The position numbers and the translations under genes are program-made. A stretch of 64,000 bases of DNA from Antilocapra americana (taxonomy: Eukaryota > Chordata > Mammalia > Artiodactyla > Antilocapridae), in assembly GCA_007570785.1 (NCBI GenBank), contig ML664174.1:1019023-1083022 (forward strand). Reading direction: 5' to 3'. Below are positions 52,290 through 63,300 of the stretch, in pieces. The notes beneath the pieces are model-generated. The model saw only the letters and a program-made list of their open reading frames with translations. It did no database searches and was not told the origin of the DNA. Positions within the stretch are counted from its first letter, which is position 1. Each line of letters starts with the position of its first letter.

Positions 52290-53845
52290 TGGCCTAGAAG
52301 GCCTGGCATCCTGACTCCCCTACTCTGCCTGAGGAGGTGGAGGGGGTGCCTGAGGGTAGCAGACTCTCTGGGGAGACAACTCATGGGGGTGACTTGTCAG
52401 GAGGAGGCCTCCCAGGCTGCAGCCTGTGGGGTATGACCTTCTCTTCCTCCTGCCCATTGCCACCAGCCTAGAGCGGGCCCGGGGGCATCATTCAGTCCAG
52501 GAGAGGCTGCCCACCCAGCCATCCAGGCAGAGCTGCCTCTGGCTGGGAGCTCTCCCCATTCTGCTCACTCCCCAAGGGGTCTCCTGCCCTGCAGCTACCC
52601 ACTCCCCAACTCTGCTAACCTCTCCGCAGAGAAGAGCAGGTTACAGGGAGAGAAAGGGGTGCCTGGTGGGGCAGGGGAGTGGACCCAGTCCTTCCAGCAC
52701 ACAGGAGCTTCCACCTGGGGTCTCCCTGAACTTCCTAACTACACTCTCTGGCCTGTGATGCCAGACCTCAGCCAGCCAAGATGGAAATACACACAAAGGG
52801 ACCTCCTTGGTCTTTCTGGTTCTAGAGAGTGCTTACCTCTTTGGTGGGCTTGTAAGACAGAGCAGATTCTAGATGGAGAAGGGGTGTCTGGGGCAGGTAA
52901 ATTGTACTGAGAGCAGGTTCTTGGAGCATCTTTATGCAGGAGCGAAAGGCAGATGAGATGACAGAGTCTGGAGGGCCCTGGAATATCATTGCTCCTGTTC
53001 TCTGCCCCCATCCTCCTTTTCTGGATTCCTCCTGGGGCTCTGAGCTGGCACCATGCCAGGCTGACAGAGAGAGAGAGTACCATCAGTCCAGCAGCCACTG
53101 AGTGCAGGATCCTGGATCCAGCCATGGGGAAATGTAGCGAAGAGACCCTGTGTAGTGAGTGTAGATGAGGGGAGGAACACAGGGCTGGCATGGCAGCTGA
53201 GCAGCCCAGGAGGGCCTCCTAGAGGAGGTGAGCAAGGTCTATATGTATATAGAGAATGTATTGAAGGGATAATAAGGGATGACCCTTAGTATTTGTGGGC
53301 AGGGATGTGGCAAGAGCCTCCCACGGGAGTTTTGGAACTGTTTGGATTATGCCTAAAACATCCAGCTGAAGCCAAACTAAGGGCTCCACCAACTCAAAGA
53401 GGAAGGTGAGGCCTGTGTCTCAAATAGCAGTGATGTTTTCCCACCTCTGAATGCTGGAGGTCAGTGGTGGACCCCTGGTCAGCCTTAGAGCTTCTTCACC
53501 GGCACCCCTGCTCAGAGCTGCTCTTAACACTCTTAGCCAATTGGGAAATCTCAGAATTCTAGAAACACCCAGACAGCCAGGAGGAGCACATTTGGGAGGG
53601 CAGGCCTGCCAGCGTTCAAGCTATAGCTCTCATTGTGCATGATCTGCGGACCTGGTCATTCTGGGGCCCCATCTGGAGCTTGAGGCTGTAAACCCACCAA
53701 CTTGTCCACCATCCTCCCTGAGCCCAGGCGTTACCCAGCCTTCCACTCACTGCATCCCCTGAAGTCTCACAGGCCCAGGATCAGCAGTTTTAATGTCCCA
53801 CTACTGTATATACTTATCCTTGTAATAAACATTTCTGTAACACCT
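52290..53845 (+). other. SYNDIG1L: SYNDIG1L 3' untranslated region
   Basis: About 1.55 kb from the TAG to just past the first AATAAA I see downstream. It contains no recognisable interspersed repeat, unusual in this repeat-dense window and what one expects of a mature UTR. Open frames inside it on both strands resemble no known protein. Confidence 0.72.
53824..53829 (+). terminator. SYNDIG1L: SYNDIG1L polyadenylation signal AATAAA
   Basis: A canonical AATAAA hexamer about 1.53 kb after the stop codon, with a T/G/C-rich stretch 20-45 nt downstream. Cleavage is inferred near 53845. No other canonical hexamer was seen between the stop codon and this point. Confidence 0.72.
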
Positions 53846-54447
53846 GGTGCCCTCTGGGCCTCTTGCTGTCCCTGCCTACCTCCACCTTTGCCTGCATCCA
53901 ATCCTTCCCCAAGACTGACCTCCAACCCCCAGTTGCAGCATGTTCTCTAGAGGACTGCCCACATCCGGGCCTTAGGAGAAGGGGTAGGCTTGGAGAAGCT
54001 CTGGCTTGGAGGACTACTCTGCTGGGAGTAGCCTGGATGCAGGGTAATGATGTGGTGTACATTTGACTCTGCAAGACAAACAAGGTCCAGGCTGAAGAAA
54101 AATCCATTCTAGACTTGAGAACCTTGGAGGTCAGGAGGAAGAGATGTGGGCCAGGGTGACTGAGGCTCCCCTGAGCTGCCTGGTGGACACAAGGACCCCA
54201 TTCCCCTGATGCCCTCTCTCGAGTCCCTTATACCTCCCAATGGGAGCTACTCAAGCATGGTATGGGGAGGAAACCATCTCTGTCTGCCTCAGACCACAAC
54301 CTCAGCACCAAATCCCCAGTATCCTCTCTGTTCCGGGCCCCCAGGAACCTGCCTGGGCTGTCAGGGGACCAGCCTGGCCACTAGGTCACTGCATGGAGGT
54401 CACTGGCATGCCCGCCCTCACACATGACTACCTGGAAGACACAGCTC

Positions 54448-54451
54448 CGCG

Positions 54452-54494
<43 letters not shown>
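54448..54494. repeat. (CG)n(CA)n alternating purine-pyrimidine tract
   Basis: A CG run of about 12 bp joined to a CA run of about 32 bp with no break in alternation, 0.6 kb past the SYNDIG1L poly(A) site. Confidence 0.93.
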
Positions 54495-54496
<2 letters not shown>

Positions 54497-55275
54497 CACA
54501 GGCTGGGTACCCCGAGACAGAGATCACTGCATGGTACTCATTAGAAGATACTCTTGGGAGAACATTCGAGAAGAGCCGAAGGAGGCAGATCTGAACTATG
54601 GGGAAGTCGGGCTGCAGTCCCAGCCAAATGACTGTCTGGGCCAACCTGAGGTGGGGCCTGGAGCCAAGGTGCCCTTAGAGTCAACTCAAGGTGGGACAAA
54701 GGGCCAGGCCTCCATCGCTGCCTGTCAACCAGTCCCTGGATGGGAGCCTCCCAGAAAGGGGTCGTGACCCTTGGGCAAAGTGGCTGTCTTCAGGGTGGGG
54801 GACGCCCTGAAGGCTGTTTGCTGGAGGATGAAGGCCATCATTCCGTGGGGCCCTGAGCAGCACGCCCGCACACCCAGCACACCCACCAAGCAGCAGCAGA
54901 CCCACTGGTGCCACCTCGATCCTGCAGCCTTTACCTCCCCACACCGAAGGCTGCTTCCTGGGAACTGTGTGCCACTGGACCCACAGTTAGGATAAGCTGA
55001 AGGCGCCTCAACCACTGATGGATGGAAGCTGGTGGCCAAACACCCCCAGGTTTCATGGCATCTCGACAGAAGGACACCATGTTTCACCTGCTCTGAGGAG
55101 TCCCCAGAAGGATGGTGCCTCAGTTACCGGCACTGGCAATTTAACCAAAAGCACGTCCATCACTGGCTGCCTTCCTCTCCCCATCTTCTTCCTCATTTTC
55201 CTGCTTCCTGGGATCAGCTCTCAATAAACTACCCACAATCAAACCACTGCCTCAGAGAAACCCTGGGGAACGCAA

Positions 55276-55450
55276 ACCAAGACACAGACATGCACACACA
55301 CACACAAGCCTACATGTACACACAGCACATGCTTGCACACACCTGCACACAAACACACCTCCACCCATGCACGAGCGCACATGGGCAGAACCCACACAAG
55401 CACAGAAACTGCGTGCACACATTCACATGTGCACACACAGCACACACCCA
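55276..55450. repeat. Degenerate ACAC-rich tract
   Basis: About 170 bp of interrupted CA repeats mixed with CATG and CACC units, the look of an old decaying microsatellite. Confidence 0.75.
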
Positions 55451-57134
55451 CGCCGGGGTGACACAGGAAACGCGGTGGCCCCACCCAGCCCTGTCTGCTC
55501 TGGGCTCTCCTCACCCCCAGGGGGCTGGGCGCCCGGCAGTGGGCAGCACCCACTGCAGCCCAGGCCCTGCAGCCCCTGCCTCCTGCCCGGCCCCCTAGAA
55601 CACTGCTCTGCGCCTGGAGACAAAAGAGAGACAGGCCAGTGATTTCCTGGGCTCAACCCAGGCCTTTCTCCCCTTGGTCCTCACCTACCCCCTGCCCTCA
55701 ACAGCAAACTCAGACTCTGCAGGAGAAAACGGAGTCAGCAGTAACAGAGTCCCTCGGGGCTTCTCTGCCCAGACCCCTCGGAAGGGCCCATCCCATGGAG
55801 CCCAGGGCCATCCTGATCAGTCCCTGCCGCTGGGGCAGGACCCCTTACCCTGGCAAGCCGGGGCCTGCCTCTGGGCATGCCTGGGGCACATCAGGCCTCC
55901 TGCTTCCAGCTCTGCCTGAGTCTCAGTGCCTGAGGCTCCAGGGAAGCAGGGGGCCAGCAGTTAGCCCCCCTTCCCAGCTGGTTCCTCAGGCTGGCAGAGG
56001 AGCTGCGGGCAGGGAGGGTCCCCTGGGCATAGGTGCCTGTGATGAGCCTCAGTACCAGCACATCTGTGCAAATATCACCAATTATTTTCCCCACTATAAA
56101 CACCCAGCAGGAAGGCAGAGAAGCACAACCCAAACTGTTTAAAATAGAAACCAAAATTGCTGCGCAGGGAAGTCGGGGCAGCGGGCAGAGTGGGGGCTTG
56201 TACCAAGAACTGGGGTCTCCCCCTCCAGCTGCCCTTAATGGTGCATCTCCTCCCCTCCCCCTCCCTGCAGCCCCATCTCAACTTTCTCCTCCACTGGCCA
56301 AGCGGAAGGGTCATCCCTGGGGGTTGGAGGGTGGGACATGGGACAGGGGCCCTCTGCAGGGGAGGGAAGATGGCTGAGGGACAGACACAAAGGAAGCCAG
56401 GCGGTGGGGGTGGGGGAACAGTGGGGGGGAAGCTGGGCTACAATGTGGAGAGGAGTGAGGGGAGGGAGAGCCTTCAGTGCTCCCAAGGGTGGAGGGAGGA
56501 GGGGTACCCTCGGATAGCAGGCTGGGGACCTTAGGACACAGGGCCACGTGGGAACAGTGACCTGCCACCCACTCTGAATGAAAGGACTTTTCTTGATGGT
56601 GGAAAGGGCTAGAAACCAGCTCCCTGGGGGCCTCAGCTGCATTCTCTGTCCTTCCCTCCTGGCAAACAGAGCTGATAGACAGCGGGTCGCTGGTACAGCC
56701 ACACAGGTCATCAGAATGCTGAAACATTGTCTTACCAGTTGATAAACAGGCCCTGCCCCAAGCCCCCCACCACCCGAAATATTTCCCTTTCCGGCCTTCC
56801 TGGTCCCTCTCCCAGGACCCCCAGCTGCCCCCTAGGAACTAAAGGGTTAACAGTGGGCACAACAGCCCCCCTCCCCCTAAGTGCTCAGGCAGCCAGAGCT
56901 GCCCTGACTGTTAAATATCTCAGATGTCACCCCTGCCTACCAAGGCATCATCTCTGTGCCCACGGCCTCTCTCCTCTGCTCAGGATGCTCCAGGGCAGTG
57001 GGCTCTTGGCAGACCTGCTGCTCCTAGGTCTGCCCCTGCATCCTGACTGCTTCCCAGAGATGGTCCCAGCACGCATCCAAGGCCCAGCCAGGCCCAAGCC
57101 CCACCCAGAGGACAGGAAGGAGATGCGCTGAAGC

Positions 57135-57305
57135 AGGGGTCCATGGCCATGTGGCAAGGATGTGAATCCTTCAGTGAGAAGTAGCCTGAGAGATGATCTG
57201 ATCACAGTCCCTGATGCTGCACAAGAGACAACCAAGGCCCAGAGACAGAAGCGAGCTGCCCAGTGTCACACAGCAATTGATGAGCCAAACCCAGGCCTCA
57301 TCTCC
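57135..57305 (-). repeat. MIR relic
   Basis: Antisense: accaaggcccagagacagaa, gctgcccagtgtcacacagc, gatgagccaaacccaggcct. Confidence 0.6.
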
Positions 57306-58234
57306 CAGGCCCTGGCGTTGTTGAGCCAGGCGGGTGATGTTTCTGCCACCTGCCGTGACGACACTGAAAACCCAGGGAAGACTGCTGCCTCTGCTGTGAA
57401 TATTAACAAACTGCTTCCCTCAGCCTTCCTTCCAGGCTCTCGCCCGCTTCAAAGGCTGTCCCAGCCAGGCCCTCCCTGGGGCAGACACCTCGGCCCTTCT
57501 GTTTTGGTGGCGTGGCAGGGTGGGGCAGGAGGGTGAGAGCTTGGCCTCGCCTTGCTTGCCCCCAAGCTCACAGCAGCCCCCTCACCCCCCACCACCGTGG
57601 GGGCTGTCACATCCTTTCTGCAATAGCGGGGAGGCCCTTCTCTGAGATGCAGGGCGGGGGGTACCCACTGAGACACTCAGATGTGCTGAACAAAAATAAA
57701 AGGAAGTCCTGAAGCCCATCTGCATTTCCGAATACTTCCAACCCACATGCCTTGAACTGCTCTCACCTCACTCCCTCTAAAGAGCCGGGCAGACTTCAAA
57801 GCCGTTTCTAGCTCCATGAGGAAATGGCAGAGAAAGACATTCCCAGAGGGCCAGGTGCCCCCCAGGTGGCCTGGAGGGGGGATAAAAGGGATGGCAGGCA
57901 TGTTTGCAGCAGTGGGCAGGCCACGCTGACAGAGCACCTTCAGTGCCCAAAGGACCACCACTTGGGTTTCCTCTACCACTGAGGCAAGTGTTCTGTCCCC
58001 ATTTTACAGACTGGGAGAATGAGGCCAGCCAGGCGCTCTTTTCCTCACCCTGGTTCCACAGCTCAGTGAATGGTGCCATCATGACATCTGAGCAGCTACC
58101 ATGGCTCCGCCCTTGCTCCCCACCCACAGCACATCTGAGGCCAGCGCCTGGACATTTTACTCCTTCATCCCCTCCAGCTCTGTCCTAGCCTTTCTGCTCA
58201 GAGCCGGATGGGAGTCGCAGCCTCACACAGTGCT

Positions 58235-58425
58235 TGAAAGCACGGAGTCTGGAGCCACACTGCCCAGTTCAAACCCTATTTCTTGCTCTGTGCAACCTTG
58301 GGTGTTTTCCCATCTGGAAAATGGGTACCATAATGGTGACTCCTGCAAAGTGTTGGTGTGACTATTACATAAGTGAATACTTGTATGGCTTCTAAAGCAG
58401 CACCAGGTGTCTAGTAAGTGCTACG
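58235..58425 (+). repeat. MIR
   Basis: Sense: gcacggagtctggagccaca, gtgcaaccttgggtgttttc, ccatctggaaaatgggtacc. Confidence 0.7.
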
Positions 58426-58426
58426 T

Positions 58427-58553
58427 GCATGCCTGCCAATGCAGGAGACACAGGAGACAAGGGTTCAATCTCTGAATTGGGAAGATCCCCTGGAGGAGGA
58501 GATGGCAACCCACTCCAATATTCTTGCCTGAAAAATCCCAAGGACAGAGGAGC
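58427..58553 (+). repeat. Bov-tA SINE fragment
   Basis: tgcctgccaatgcaggagac, ggttcaatctctgaattggg, atggcaacccactccaatat. The 3' tail is missing and it joins a CHR-1 fragment directly. Confidence 0.82.
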
Positions 58554-58554
58554 T

Positions 58555-58646
58555 ATGTGGAATCTTTGTTCCTCAACCAGGAATAGGTCCCAAGCCCTCA
58601 GCAGTGAAAGCACAGAGCCCTAACCACTGGACCACCAGGGAATGAT
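58555..58646 (-). repeat. CHR-1-type SINE fragment
   Basis: Antisense: ttcctcaaccaggaataggt, aaccactggaccaccaggga. Confidence 0.75.
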
Positions 58647-59027
58647 TTTCATTATCTCCAGTTGACCCCCCCCTACATGGCTTCCGTGTCAGAAGCTCCT
58701 CACTTCCCCGCATCCCCATCCCATCTACAGTCAGAGACTAAAGCCAAGTCCTGGGGGATGGAGACCCTGCTAACTTCTCTCTGAAGATGTCCGCTGATAA
58801 CAAGCTGAAGGCACAAGCCTGTTTCTCTTGTCCCCCTGCCAAGAATTCCCTTGTCTGCCCCCCTTCCTGATCTTTACCTCCATGCTGACAGAAATCTTCC
58901 AAGACACAGTTTTAGAAAGTCACATCTTCTCTAGCACTTCCTGATGACTCTTCCCCACTGCCCACCCAAAACCAAGTGGAACTAATCACCTTCTTTCATG
59001 AGCCAGCACCTCACCTGTTCATACTGA

Positions 59028-59234
59028 TGCGTGTGTTAGTAGCTCAGTCGTGTCCGACTCTTTGCACCTACATGGACTGTAGCCCACTAGGCTCCTTTGT
59101 CCGTGAAATTCTCCAGGCAAGAATGCTGGAGTGGGTTGCCATTCACTCCCCCAGGGGATCTTCCAGACCCAGGGATCGAATTTGGTTCTCCCGCATTGCA
59201 GGCAGATTTTTTACCGCCTGAGTCATCAGGGACA
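59028..59234 (-). repeat. Bov-tA SINE
   Basis: Antisense: gtagctcagtcgtgtccgac, tggagtgggttgccattcac, attgcaggcagattttttac. Possible short duplication actgat on both sides. Confidence 0.9.
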
Positions 59235-60124
59235 TACACACTGATATCAAGGCTATATCTACCATCCTTTGCTCCTCAGACAGTGGAGCCCATGTCTGTC
59301 TCCTCCTCACTAGGTCTGGTGCGGGCTGTCTTGGTAGATGTTCACCGTGGGCTGTCTGGGTGCATGGCTGGGAAAGAAGTCACTTGCCACACACCTGGAG
59401 ACAGCCAAGATTAGTATTCTTTCCTCCATGATTTTTCTCTCCACAGGGAGAATTACCCACTTCTTTGGGGAGATGGGAGCCTTTAGAAGGGGGGTGGGTC
59501 TCTAAGTGGGAGGGACTTTCAAATTCCATGGAGAATGAAACAGACCAGAGACAGCAGGGTAGACGCTTGTGGCGCCCAGCCTGGTGCTGTCTGAATAGGG
59601 AGGGATGGGGTAAAAAACTCTTACGTGCCCTCCTCCTTCCATCTGGGTGCCATAAAGATCCATCTTCCTAGTGCAGCAAGGCCTGGGCTCTGAAGGAAGA
59701 TACAAACAAGCGGGAAGAGAAACCAGAGCAGCTGCTCACGCCTCCTTCTCTCTGGTCTCCATGAGACTCTGGGCTGAAGGCAGAGAGGAGGTTCTTTCCT
59801 GGTTTCCTCTGCTGGCAACCCAGCCCCTGGATCAGCCACATCCTCCAAAGGAGCCCACAGTTCTGAGCGCCACAGGCCTGTCCACAGCCCCCTCTGAAGG
59901 CCAAGTCCAGAAGCGGGAGCCCTGCTTCACCCATCCTTGCCACCAGCCCACCCTTCACCAAATACCCTGACTCCACCTCCCCCAAGTCTCCCTGATCCTA
60001 CCTGCTTTTTCCTCCTCAGTTGCCAAGCCCTAGGCCCAGCCCCCATCAGCTCACACCTGGGCTCCTGCAAAAGCCCCCTAGTTGTCCTGTCACTGGCTAC
60101 AACTTGGTTGAGCCTCGAGGGTAT

Positions 60125-60415
60125 AATGCTAAGAGGATTAAGCCAGTCACAAAAAGAAAATACTGTATGATTTCACTTCTGTGATGTACCTAGAAGAGTC
60201 AGACTGACAGAAACAGAAAGTAGAGTGGTGGTTGCCAGGGCAGAGAGGAAGAAAAAATGGGGAGTTATTATTTAATGAGACAGAGTTTCAATTTTGTAAG
60301 ATGAAAATGTTCTGGAGATCAATTGTACTGCATCGTGAATATACTTAACACTACTGAACTGTACTTAAATGGAACATTTTCTATTGTTTTTTGTCATAAT
60401 TTTAAAAAGACTGGG
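60125..60415 (+). repeat. Old L1 3' UTR-type relic
   Basis: aaaatactgtatgatttcac, gtagagtggtggttgccagg, taacactactgaactgtact: characteristic of ancient L1 3' ends. Confidence 0.65.
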
Positions 60416-60539
60416 AAAAGTAATAATTATTATTATAAAAATTAGTCTAATACTATTATAAATCTATTCAGTCTCTTTTCAACAATGATTTTAATGGAAA
60501 AAGCGAACTAAAGAGTATGTTTGAGCTAAAATGAACTAA

Positions 60540-60840
60540 AAGCAAATCTGGGCAAGTCAGTCCTTCACGCTTGCAGGGGCTTTGCTATTGCCTCTGCCTG
60601 AAATATTTCTCTTCCCTTCTTAGACTAAAAAATCTTATTCACCCTTCAAATCTTGGTTCCAAAGACGCTTTCTCCAGGAAGCCCACCCTCACCAGCCTGC
60701 CTGGGTCTGTTTCCATTATTGAGCATTCTCTGATCCCCATATTCCCCTTTTCAAAGCCCAGATCCCCACTGCAACTGTACATTTATTTATGAGAACTGGA
60801 TTAATGTCTGTCTCCCTCCATCATAACCCCAATGCCCAGA
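60540..60840 (+). repeat. L2 3'-end relic
   Basis: gctattgcctctgcctgaaa, cttattcacccttcaaatct, ccaggaagcccaccctcacc: L2 3'-region order. Confidence 0.65.
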
Positions 60841-61453
60841 TAGATAACAACTTGAGCAAACAAAAACAAATTCACTGTCATGCAAATCAAAATCACAATG
60901 AAATATCACCTCACACCTGTCAGAATGGCTTTTATCAAAAAGACCACAAATAACAAATACTGGCAAGGATGCAGAGAAAATGGAATCCTAGTACACTGTT
61001 GGTAGGAATGTAAACTGGTACAGCCACTATGGAACACAGCATGGTGGCGTCTCAAAAACACTAAAAGATAGAAATACCATATGATCTAGCGATTCTACTT
61101 CCGAGTATTTATCCAAAGAAAATGAAAACACTAATTGGAAAAAATACATGCAACCCAAAGGTCTTAGTAGCATTATTTGCAATAGCCAAGATATGGAAGT
61201 TACCTACGTGTCTGTCAACACATAAATGGATCAAGAAGATGTGATATATACATGCAATGAGATATCACTCAGCCATAAAGAAGAATGAAAGTTTGCCATT
61301 TGCAACTACATTGATAGACCTGGATAAGTCAGGGAAAGATAACCATTATATGTTATCACTTACATATAGAATCTAAAGAATAAACAAATGAATATAACAA
61401 AACAGAAACAGACTTACAGACACAGAGAATAAACTAGTGGCTACCAGTGGGGA

Positions 61454-61674
61454 CAGAGAAGTAGGGTGAAAGTGAAGTGAAAGGTGCTCAGTCATGCCCA
61501 ACTCTTTGTGACCCCATGAACTATACAGGCCATGGAATTCTCTAAGCCAGAATACTGGAGTGGGTAGCCTTTCCCTTCTCCAGGGGATCTTCCCAACCCA
61601 GGAACTGAACCCAGGTCTCCCACATTGCAGGTGGTTTCTTTACCAGCTGAGCCACAAGGGAAGCCCAGAGAAGT
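61454..61674 (-). mobile_element. Bov-tA SINE nested in L1, with target duplication
   Basis: Antisense Bov-tA at 61463-61665. The 9-bp duplication cagagaagt lies at 61454-61462 and 61666-61674. Confidence 0.92.
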
Positions 61675-61848
61675 CAGGTAGGGTAGGGATCAAGAGATTC
61701 AAACTACTAGGTACAAAATAAGTAAGCTACAAGGATATATTGTATAGCACAGGGAATACAGCTAATATTGCATAATAACTGTAAATGGGACATAATCTGT
61801 TAAAATAATGGATCATTATGTTGTGCACCTGAAATTAATATAATATTG

Positions 61849-62076
61849 CAAATCAACAATTGTTATTTAGCTGCTAATTCATGTCTGACTCCTTTGCGAC
61901 TCCATGAACTATAACCCATCAGACTCCTCTGCCCTTGGGATTTCCCAGGTAAGAATACTGGAGTGGGTTTCCATTTCCTTTCCAGGAGGTCTTCCTGACC
62001 CAGGGATCAAACCCATGTCTCCTACATTAGCAGGCAGCTTCTGTACCACTGAGTCACCAGGGAAGCCCAAATCAAC
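61849..62076 (-). mobile_element. Second Bov-tA SINE nested in the same L1
   Basis: Antisense Bov-tA at 61858-62067. The 9-bp duplication caaatcaac lies at 61849-61857 and 62068-62076, inside the L1 3' terminus. Confidence 0.9.
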
Positions 62077-62149
62077 TACACTTCAATTTTAAAAATTCAC
62101 TGTAAAAGATATGTAAAATCAACTACATAAATTGAAAGAAAATAATAAA

Positions 62150-62365
62150 AAGATATCCAGTACTTACTCTGTGCTAAGCTTGTACTAAACACTATACAAA
62201 TATTAATCAATGAAATCACAACATCCCTAGGAGGCTGATTCTATTAGTATCTCATCCCTATCTTAGGGATAAAGCTGAGGTCCAGAGAAGTAAAGTAACC
62301 TGCCTTCAGTCACACAACTGGTAGGACAGTAGTGGAATTGAACCCAGGCCATCTGGCTCCACTGT
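62150..62365 (-). repeat. MIR, near full length
   Basis: Antisense: agataaagctgaggtccaga-like core near 62267-62290, ttcagtcacacaactggtag, tggaattgaacccaggccat. Confidence 0.75.
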
Positions 62366-62702
62366 CTACCTGCTTAGGCCATTACCCCATCTTGCCCAAG
62401 TCTGATGCCACCAGAATCACTATGTATCTCTGCCCCCTAACTTCTCCCATTGATTTTTTCCTCTGCCCTTCCCTAGATGATACTGGGCAAGTGTCATGGA
62501 GAGAGAACCATATGTTTACCTCCAATGTACTTTGAGGAATATTTGCTCCTTGTAACCCAAGAAGCCCAGCAACCCTGTCCAGCACCACCTGGTAGGTGAT
62601 GAAGACAAGGGACAGCCTTTGGCCCTCTTCTGAGTGGCCAATGAGAGGTGAAGACAGAGCCACAGGAGTCCACAGCCTGTCTAGGTGGTATCCAGAACAG
62701 AT

Positions 62703-62802
62703 AAGCCCCAGCACTTCCATTGCAGGGGCCGAGGGTTCAATCCCTGGTCAGGGAACAAAAATCTTACATGCCTTGTAGCATGCCCAGAAAAAAAGTACAT
62801 AT
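62703..62802 (+). repeat. CHR-1-type SINE, 5'-truncated
   Basis: cagcacttccattgcagggg, gggttcaatccctggtcagg, catgccttgtagcatgccca, then an A run. Confidence 0.75.
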
Positions 62803-63137
62803 TCCTCGTGGGGGAGCAGGAATCTTGAGAAACCAGTACCTGGGGAAGGTGGTGGTGCATGGGTGGGTGTGGTGGCTAGTATCAAGCCATAGATGCAGGC
62901 ATAAAGGCAGGTTCTTACTTCCATGCTGTTCCCCTAAATGCTGCCCCATACCCAAGGGACAGGTCAGCTGTCCCCCTATCCATGCAGGTGACCTATGTGT
63001 TGCCAAGGGGAGCTGAGATGGATGGTTCTGGAGTCAGAAGTCCCCATGGAGAGCTGACTACTCAAATGGATCTTCTCAACCTCAGACAGAAACTGAAAGG
63101 CAACTATAGGGTTTTAGGCTTGGATGGTCAAGTGCCA

Positions 63138-63300
63138 CCATATGCCAGCTACTGGGCTCCTTCTTTTTTGTATTAACCCATCTTTTATAGACAGGAAAAC
63201 TGAAGTTCAGAGAAATGAGCTAAATCATCCAACTAGCTGGGAAGTTGGGGAGCCTTAAAATTAATCGCCAAGTTTTCAGTCTTTAAATTAACCATCTGTA
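63138..63300 (-). repeat. MIR relic
   Basis: Antisense: atatgccagctactgggctc, atagacaggaaaactgaagt, gagaaatgagctaaatc. Confidence 0.55.

Larger units (their letters stand above)
60865..62096 (+). mobile_element. L1 LINE 3' part (ORF2 C-terminus and 3' UTR) with two nested Bov-tA SINEs
   Basis: The sense strand shows the ORF2 C-terminal region (ctgtcagaatggcttttatc, aatactggcaaggatgcaga, ccatatgatctagcgattct), then the 3' UTR (tattgtatagcacagggaat, tatgttgtgcacctgaaatt). It is broken by stops and by SINEs at 61463-61665 and 61858-62067; the L1 3' end resumes after the second at 62077. Non-functional. Confidence 0.85.

Noticed and set aside
52739..53191. 150-codon antisense frame in the 3' UTR
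   Set aside because: No homology recognised and no start or promoter context. It is a chance frame opposite a GC-rich UTR.
55276..55450. ACAC-rich tract as a coding repeat protein
   Set aside because: Frames through it reflect decaying CA repeats and are not conserved protein repeats.
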